From: Pempheris klunzingeri
Lineage: Eukaryota; Chordata; Actinopteri; Acropomatiformes; Pempheridae
NCBI RefSeq assembly: GCF_042242105.1
Contig: NC_092033.1
Location: 18,390,408 to 18,454,407 of the forward strand
Length of the DNA stretch: 64,000 bases
Direction: 5' to 3'
Position 1 is the first letter of the stretch. Each line of letters begins with the position of its first letter. Under the pieces are notes generated by a model that saw only the letters and a program-made list of their open reading frames with translations, did not search any database and was not told the DNA's origin. Positions 59,499-64,000 of the stretch are shown here, piece by piece. Position numbers and translations under genes: made by a program.

Positions 59499-59852
59499 GG
59501 AGCTGATGTGCTTCCTGAGGACGCTAAAGTGAATGAAAAATGATCACCCTCCCTAAAGCTTGGCTTCCTTGTTTGTCTCACCTTCATAAACTCTTCTTTG
59601 CCACAAGCAATTTAATGTGCTTTGATGACAAATTATACAGTCTTTTGAAAATAGTAAAACATATTGTCACAGACTTTTGGACAAGCCGTCAGGGGCACTT
59701 GACAGAAGCGATAATTCAGAAACTTGGGCTGCTTGCAGTTCCTTTAGAAAGGTTATTCAGTCTTACTGAAACAACTTTCCAACCTTTGTTCTGGTACTTC
59801 TTGGCTAGAAGACCGACCTCAGGTACAAGTTCATGAGACAGCTAAAGCCACA

Positions 59853-59924
59853 TTCCCTGACCGGGAATCGAACCCGGGCCGCGGCGGTGAGAGCGCCGAA
59901 TCCTAGCCACTAGACCATCAGGGA
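59853..59924 (-). tRNA. tRNA-Glu (CTC)
   Basis: Consensus CTC gene, the last before the LINE insertion. Confidence 0.95.
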
Positions 59925-59980
59925 GGAGCTGATGTACTTCCTGAGGACGCTAAAGTGAGTGAAAAATGATCACCCTCCCT

Positions 59981-61859
59981 TAGACTAACAATGTAAGGGC
60001 AGTCTGGAGAGGACTAAAAACCATCTCCGGTCACAGCAGAGGCCATGAGAGGGGGCTGGAAGGAGACCAGGAGAGGGCAAACGAACTTAATCTGTTTTTC
60101 AACAGATTTGACTCTGCCCCCGCCCCTCCCCCCACTCACCAACGCACGGACCATCCCAGCACTCTGACACCCCCCTCCCCCTACACCCCATGCCTCTCCA
60201 TAACAGCTAACCAGGTGAGAAGTGAGCTGAGGAAGACCAAGGCGAGGAAGGCCGCAGGTCCTGATGGCATCAGCTCCAGACTGTTGAAGGACTGTGCAGA
60301 CCAGCTCTGTCAGGTGCTCCTGCACATCTTCAACCTGAGCCTGAGTCTGGAGAGGGTACCAGCTCTGTGGAAGACTTCCTGCGTGGTTCCGGTCCCAAAG
60401 ACAACGCACCCCAGGGAGCCCCACCACTTCAGACCTGTGGCCCTCACTTCTCACCTGATGAAGACCATGGAGAGGATCATCCTCAAAAACCTCCGCCCCC
60501 TGGTGAGCCCACATCTGGATCCACTGCAGTTTGCCTACCAACCGAGCACTGGAGTGGATGATGCAGTCATCTACCTGCTTCACAGATCCCTGACTCACCT
60601 GGAGAACACCGGCAGCACTGTGAGGGTCATGTTCTTTGACTTCTCCAGTGCATTCAACACCATCCAGCCGTCACTGCTCAGGGTGAAGCTGGAAAGAGCG
60701 GGAGTGGACTGTCACCTGGCTGCATGGACAACAGACTATCTCACCAACAGACCGCAGTACGTGAGGCTCCAGGACTGTGTGTCTGACAGGGTGGTCTGCA
60801 GCACAGGGACCCCACAGGGGACAGTACTCTCCCCTTTCCTCTTCACCCTGTACACCTCGGACTTCAGTTACAACTCTGGGAGCTGTCACCTCCAGAAGTT
60901 CTCCGATGACACAGCCATCGTAGGTTGTGTGTCAGAGGGGGACGAACAGGAGTACCGGGAGGTCGTCTCCAGCTTCGTTGACTGGTGTGAGCTAAACCAT
61001 CTTCAGCTCAACACCAGCAAGACAAAGGAGATGGTGATTGACTTCCGCAGGAAGACATCCCAGACTGCACCGGTGAACATCCAGGGACTGGACATTGAGA
61101 GGGTGGAGACCCTCAAATACCTGGGTGTTCACCTCAACAACAAACTGGACTGGTCTCACAACACAGACGTCCTGTACAAGAAGGGCCAAAGTCGTCTCCA
61201 CCTGCTGAGGAGACTGAGGTCCTTTGGAGTGTGCAGGACTCTGCTCAGGACTTTTTATGACTCTGTGGTGGCGTCTGCAGTCCTCTATGCAGTGGTCTGC
61301 TGGGGAGGAGGGAGCACGGAGAGGGACAGAAAGAGACTGAACAGGCTGGTCAGGAGGGCCGCTTCTGTCCTGGACTGCTCCCTGGACTCCATAGAGGAGG
61401 TGGGTGAGAGGAGGACTCTAACAAAACTCAAGTCCATCATGGAAAACCCCTCTCACCCCCTGCATGAGACTGTGGGGGCCCTCAGCAGCTCTTTCAGCAG
61501 CAGGCTGAGGCACCCACCCTGCAAGAAGGAACGCTACCGCAGGTCATTTCTCCCATCAGCCATCAGACTCTTTAACACCAGCATCACTGGCTGATGTTAA
61601 TATACTGCCTACCATCCATGCCATTCCATTCCTGTAAATATCCTATGGTGTAAATATTTATTTCATTTAATCACAATCCATATATTTATATCTATATTTA
61701 TATTTATATTTATATTTATATTTGCTATTTTTTGTCTTTTCTATTGCTTTGTTTCTTTCACTGTCCCTGTTTATATTGTTGCTGCTGTAACAAGAAAATT
61801 TCCCCCTATGGGGGATAAAATAAAGAAGTCTAAAGTCTAAAGTCTAAAGTCTAAAGTCT
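59981..61859 (+). mobile_element. 5'-truncated LINE (jockey superfamily, L2/CR1/Rex1-like) inserted in a tRNA unit
   Basis: About 1.88 kb holding the reverse-transcriptase frame, then a 3' UTR with an ATTTATA run (61680-61730), CCCCCTATGGGGGATAAAAT, and five TCTAAAG repeats. The unit on either side (ending ATCACCCTCCCT and resuming AAAGCTTGGC) rejoins exactly, so the empty site is CCTCCCTAAAGCTTGG. The target's CTAAAG matches the tail repeat. No endonuclease region is present; it was lost by 5' truncation. A shorter copy lies at 31260-31577. Confidence 0.93.
59984..61594 (+). CDS. LINE reverse transcriptase, partial (5'-truncated ORF2)
   Basis: The frame is open for 536 codons, from just after a TAG at the insertion edge to TGA at 61592-61594; there is no natural start. 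Motifs in order: a conserved region before the polymerase (VWRGLKTISG); KARKAAGPDGISSRLLK; FRPVALTSHLMKTMERII; LQFAYQPSTGVDDAV; motif A FFDFSSAFNTI (Asp at 60638-60640); motif B GTPQGTVLSPFLFTLY; motif C FSDDTAI (Asp-Asp at 60905-60910; Ser replaces the more usual Ala); motif D LNTSKTKEMVIDFRRK; motif E LKYLGVHLNNKLDW. The C-terminal part (LRRLRSFGVCRTLL, VLYAVVCWGGGS, RYRRSFLPSAIRLFN) is typical of fish LINEs of this group. The polymerase core looks intact, but without the N-terminal apurinic-type endonuclease the copy should be dead on arrival. The frame is uninterrupted, so the insertion looks recent. Confidence 0.93.
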   Translation, partial: TNNVRAVWRGLKTISGHSRGHERGLEGDQERANELNLFFNRFDSAPAPPPTHQRTDHPSTLTPPSPYTPCLSITANQVRSELRKTKARKAAGPDGISSRLLKDCADQLCQVLLHIFNLSLSLERVPALWKTSCVVPVPKTTHPREPHHFRPVALTSHLMKTMERIILKNLRPLVSPHLDPLQFAYQPSTGVDDAVIYLLHRSLTHLENTGSTVRVMFFDFSSAFNTIQPSLLRVKLERAGVDCHLAAWTTDYLTNRPQYVRLQDCVSDRVVCSTGTPQGTVLSPFLFTLYTSDFSYNSGSCHLQKFSDDTAIVGCVSEGDEQEYREVVSSFVDWCELNHLQLNTSKTKEMVIDFRRKTSQTAPVNIQGLDIERVETLKYLGVHLNNKLDWSHNTDVLYKKGQSRLHLLRRLRSFGVCRTLLRTFYDSVVASAVLYAVVCWGGGSTERDRKRLNRLVRRAASVLDCSLDSIEEVGERRTLTKLKSIMENPSHPLHETVGALSSSFSSRLRHPPCKKERYRRSFLPSAIRLFNTSITG

Positions 61860-62157
61860 AAAGCTTGGCTTCCTTGTTTGTCTCACCTTCATAAACTCTT
61901 CTTTGCCACAAGCAATTTAATGTGCTTTGATGACAAATTATTCAGTCTTTTGAAAATAGTAAAACACATTGTCACAGACTTTTGGACAAGCCGTCAGTGG
62001 CACTTGACGGATGCGATAATTCAGAAACTTGGGCTGCTTGCAGTTCCTTTAGAAAGGTTATTCAGTCTTACTGAAACAACTTTCCAACCTTTGTTCTGGT
62101 ACTTCTTGGCTAGAAGACCGACCTCAGGTACAAGTTCATGAGACAGCTAAAGCCACA

Positions 62158-62229
62158 TTCCCTGACCGGGAATCGAACCCGGGCCGCGGCGGTGAAAGCG
62201 CCGAATCCTAGCCACTAGACCATCAGGGA
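62158..62229 (-). tRNA. tRNA-Glu (TTC)
   Basis: Consensus TTC gene in the unit split by the LINE, with the CTTCTTGAGG/GCTAACGTG flank. Confidence 0.95.
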
Positions 62230-62566
62230 GGAGCTGATGTGCTTCTTGAGGACGCTAACGTGAATGAAAAATGATCACCCTCCCTAAAGCTTGGCTTCCT
62301 TGTTTGTCTCACCTTCATAAACTCTTCTTTGCCACAAGCAATTTAATGTGCTTTGATGACAAATTATTCAGTCTTTTGAAAACAGTAAAACACATTGTCA
62401 CAGACTTTTGGACAAGCCGTCAGTGGCACTTGACGGGTGAGATAATTCAGAAACTTGGGCTGCTTGCAGTTCCTTTAGAAAGGTTATTCAGTCTTACTGA
62501 AACAACTTTCCAACCTTTGTTCTGGTACTTCTTGGCTAGAAGACCGAGCTCAGGTACAAGTTCATG

Positions 62567-62609
62567 CGGCGGTGAGAGCGCCGAATCCTAGCCACTAGAC
62601 CATCAGGCA
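62567..62609 (-). pseudogene. tRNA-Glu (CTC) pseudogene, 3' part deleted
   Basis: Only the 5' acceptor strand, D arm and anticodon arm remain. The T arm and 3' acceptor strand are lost together with the spacer after TTCATG. TCAGGCA also replaces TCAGGGA in the acceptor. Confidence 0.92.
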
Positions 62610-62963
62610 GGAGCTGATGTGCTTCCTGAGGACGCTAAAGTGAATGAAAAATGATCACCCTCCCTAAAGCTTGGCTTCCTTGTTTGTCTCACCTTCATAA
62701 ACTCTTCTTTGCCACAAGCAATTTAATGTGCTTTGATGACAAATTATACAGTCTTTTGAAAATAGTAAAACATATTGTCACAGACTTTTGGACAAGCCGT
62801 CAGGGGCACTTGACAGAAGCGATAATTCAGAAACTTGGGCTGCTTGCAGTTCCTTTAGAAAGGTTATTCAGTCTTACTGAAACAACTTTCCAACCTTTGT
62901 TCTGGTACTTCTTGGCTAGAAGACCGAGCTCAGGTACAAGTTCATGAGACAGCTAAAGCCACA

Positions 62964-63035
62964 TTCCCTGACCGGGAATCGAACCCGGGCCGCGGCGGTG
63001 AGAGCGCCGAATCCTAGCCACTAGACCATCAGGGA
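62964..63035 (-). tRNA. tRNA-Glu (CTC)
   Basis: Consensus CTC gene. Confidence 0.95.
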
Positions 63036-63389
63036 GGAGCTGATGTACTTCCTGAGGACGCTAAAGTGAGTGAAAAATGATCACCCTCCCTAAAGCTTGG
63101 CTTCCTTGTTTGTCTCACCTTCATAAACTCTTCTTTGCCACAAGCAATTTAATGTGCTTTGATGACAAATTATTCAGTCTTTTGAAAATAGTAAAACACA
63201 TTGTCACAGACTTTTGGACAAGCCGTCAGTGGCACTTGACGGATGCGATAATTCAGAAACTTGGGCTGCTTGCAGTTCCTTTAGAAAGGTTATTCAGTCT
63301 TACTGAAACAACTTTCCAACCTTTGTTCTGGTACTTCTTGGCTAGAAGACCGACCTCAGGTACAAGTTCATGAGACAGCTAAAGCCACA

Positions 63390-63461
63390 TTCCCTGACCG
63401 GGAATCGAACCCAGGCCGCGGCGGTGAAAGCGCCGAATCCTAGCCACTAGACCATCAGGGA
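63390..63461 (-). tRNA. tRNA-Glu (TTC)
   Basis: Anticodon TTC, with a U-G wobble at T-stem pair 50-64 as in the gene at 15247. It has the CTTCTTGAGG/GCTAACGTG flank. Confidence 0.93.
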
Positions 63462-63815
63462 GGAGCTGATGTGCTTCTTGAGGACGCTAACGTGAATGAA
63501 AAATGATCACCCTCCCTAAAGCTTGGCTTCCTTGTTTGTCTCACCTTCATAAACTCTTCTTTGCCACAAGCAATTTAATGTGCTTTGATGACAAATTATT
63601 CAGTCTTTTGAAAACAGTAAAACACATTGTCACAGACTTTTGGACAAGCCGTCAGTGGCACTTGACGGGTGAGATAATTCAGAAACTTGGGCTGCTTGCA
63701 GTTCCTTTAGAAAGGTTATTCAGTCTTACTGAAACAACTTTCCAACCTTTGTTCTGGTACTTCTTGGCTAGAAGACCGAGCTCAGGTACAAGTTCATGAG
63801 ACAGCTAAAGCCACA

Positions 63816-63887
63816 TTCCCTGACCGGGAATCGAACCCGGGCCGCGGCGGTGAGAGCGCCGAATCCTAGCCACTAGACCATCAGGGA
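63816..63887 (-). tRNA. tRNA-Glu (CTC)
   Basis: Consensus CTC gene, the last tRNA in the window; another unit begins at 63929. Confidence 0.95.
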
Positions 63888-64000
63888 GGAGCTGATGTGC
63901 TTCCTGAGGACGCTAAAGTGAGTGAAAAATGATCACCCTCCCTAAAGCTTGGCTTCCTTGTTTGTCTCACCTTCATAAACTCTTCTTTGCCACAAGCAAT

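Larger units (their letters stand above)
54849..64000. repeat. tRNA-Glu tandem array 3 (17 tRNA-bearing units, open at window end)
   Basis: Unit landmarks are at 54890, 55316, 55734, 56160, 56586, 57012, 57438, 57864, 58262, 58688, 59114, 59540, 59966 (split by the LINE and resuming near 61860), 62271, 62651, 63077, 63503 and 63929. Three unit types are recognisable from the opposite-strand frame: WHLTDAIIQK, WHLTGEIIQK and GHLTEAIIQK. From 61860 on they run in the order D-G-E, D-G, which suggests a three-unit higher-order repeat of about 1.28 kb. One frame (55316) ends early at codon 61. Confidence 0.93.

Noticed and set aside
60014-60598. 194-codon minus-strand frame
   Set aside because: It lies antisense to the LINE reverse transcriptase, which has all polymerase motifs on plus.

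Overview
The window is nuclear DNA of a vertebrate, most likely a ray-finned (teleost) fish. The evidence is intron-less eukaryotic tRNA-Glu genes with internal A and B boxes, a Tc1-like transposon with long terminal repeats of a type familiar from fishes, jockey-superfamily LINE pieces with TTGAATCC or TCTAAAG tails, and a short dispersed repeat common in fish DNA. No intact single-copy host protein gene is visible. Almost all 64 kb is repeat inside repeat.

The largest pattern is a direct mega-repeat. Position 1 lines up with 18488 and again with about 42605, so the window holds two complete mega-units (about 18.5 and 24.1 kb) and most of a third. Each has the same order: (i) a 1.3-kb lead segment ending in a LINE 3' tail and a small hairpin; (ii) a 10-13 kb minisatellite of 39-bp monomers (1334-14048, 19810-30565, 43937-54005; about 33.5 kb, just over half the window); (iii) a 0.8-kb spacer with a proline-rich coding-like remnant, a splice-donor-like site, a poly(A) signal and a MITE-like repeat; (iv) a tandem tRNA-Glu array with units of about 426 bp; (v) in units 1 and 2, a 5'-truncated LINE and copies of a 1.21-kb unit leading into the next mega-unit. 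Unit 3 is cut by the window end inside its tRNA array.

The three tRNA arrays hold 3, 15 and 17 tRNA-Glu loci, all on the minus strand: 32 of full length (23 with anticodon CTC, 9 with TTC) and 3 truncated. Each array also starts with the same 28-bp tRNA fragment. The two isoacceptors differ at anticodon position 34 in otherwise near-identical genes. Most units carry, on the opposite strand, an open frame of 98 codons (94 in some) that I cannot assign to a family. Most units lack a run of four or more T within about 195 bp downstream of the tRNA, so normal Pol III termination is not obvious.

The minisatellite monomer is 39 bp, or 13 codons, so open frames arise on both strands: proline-rich on plus, Gly/Cys-rich on minus. 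Recurrent non-monomer blocks shift the frame and carry stops, so I read it as non-coding now, perhaps grown from a proline-rich exon. Higher-order duplications inside it (390 bp, 759 bp, 2.5/2.9 kb, about 0.7 kb at 1620-bp spacing) point to continuing unequal exchange.

Later events can be ordered. A Tc1-like element (31163-32512) entered only mega-unit 2; the other two units keep the empty TA site. A LINE then inserted into that element's left terminal repeat. A related, longer LINE copy with an open reverse-transcriptase frame (59984-61594) interrupts one tRNA unit in array 3.
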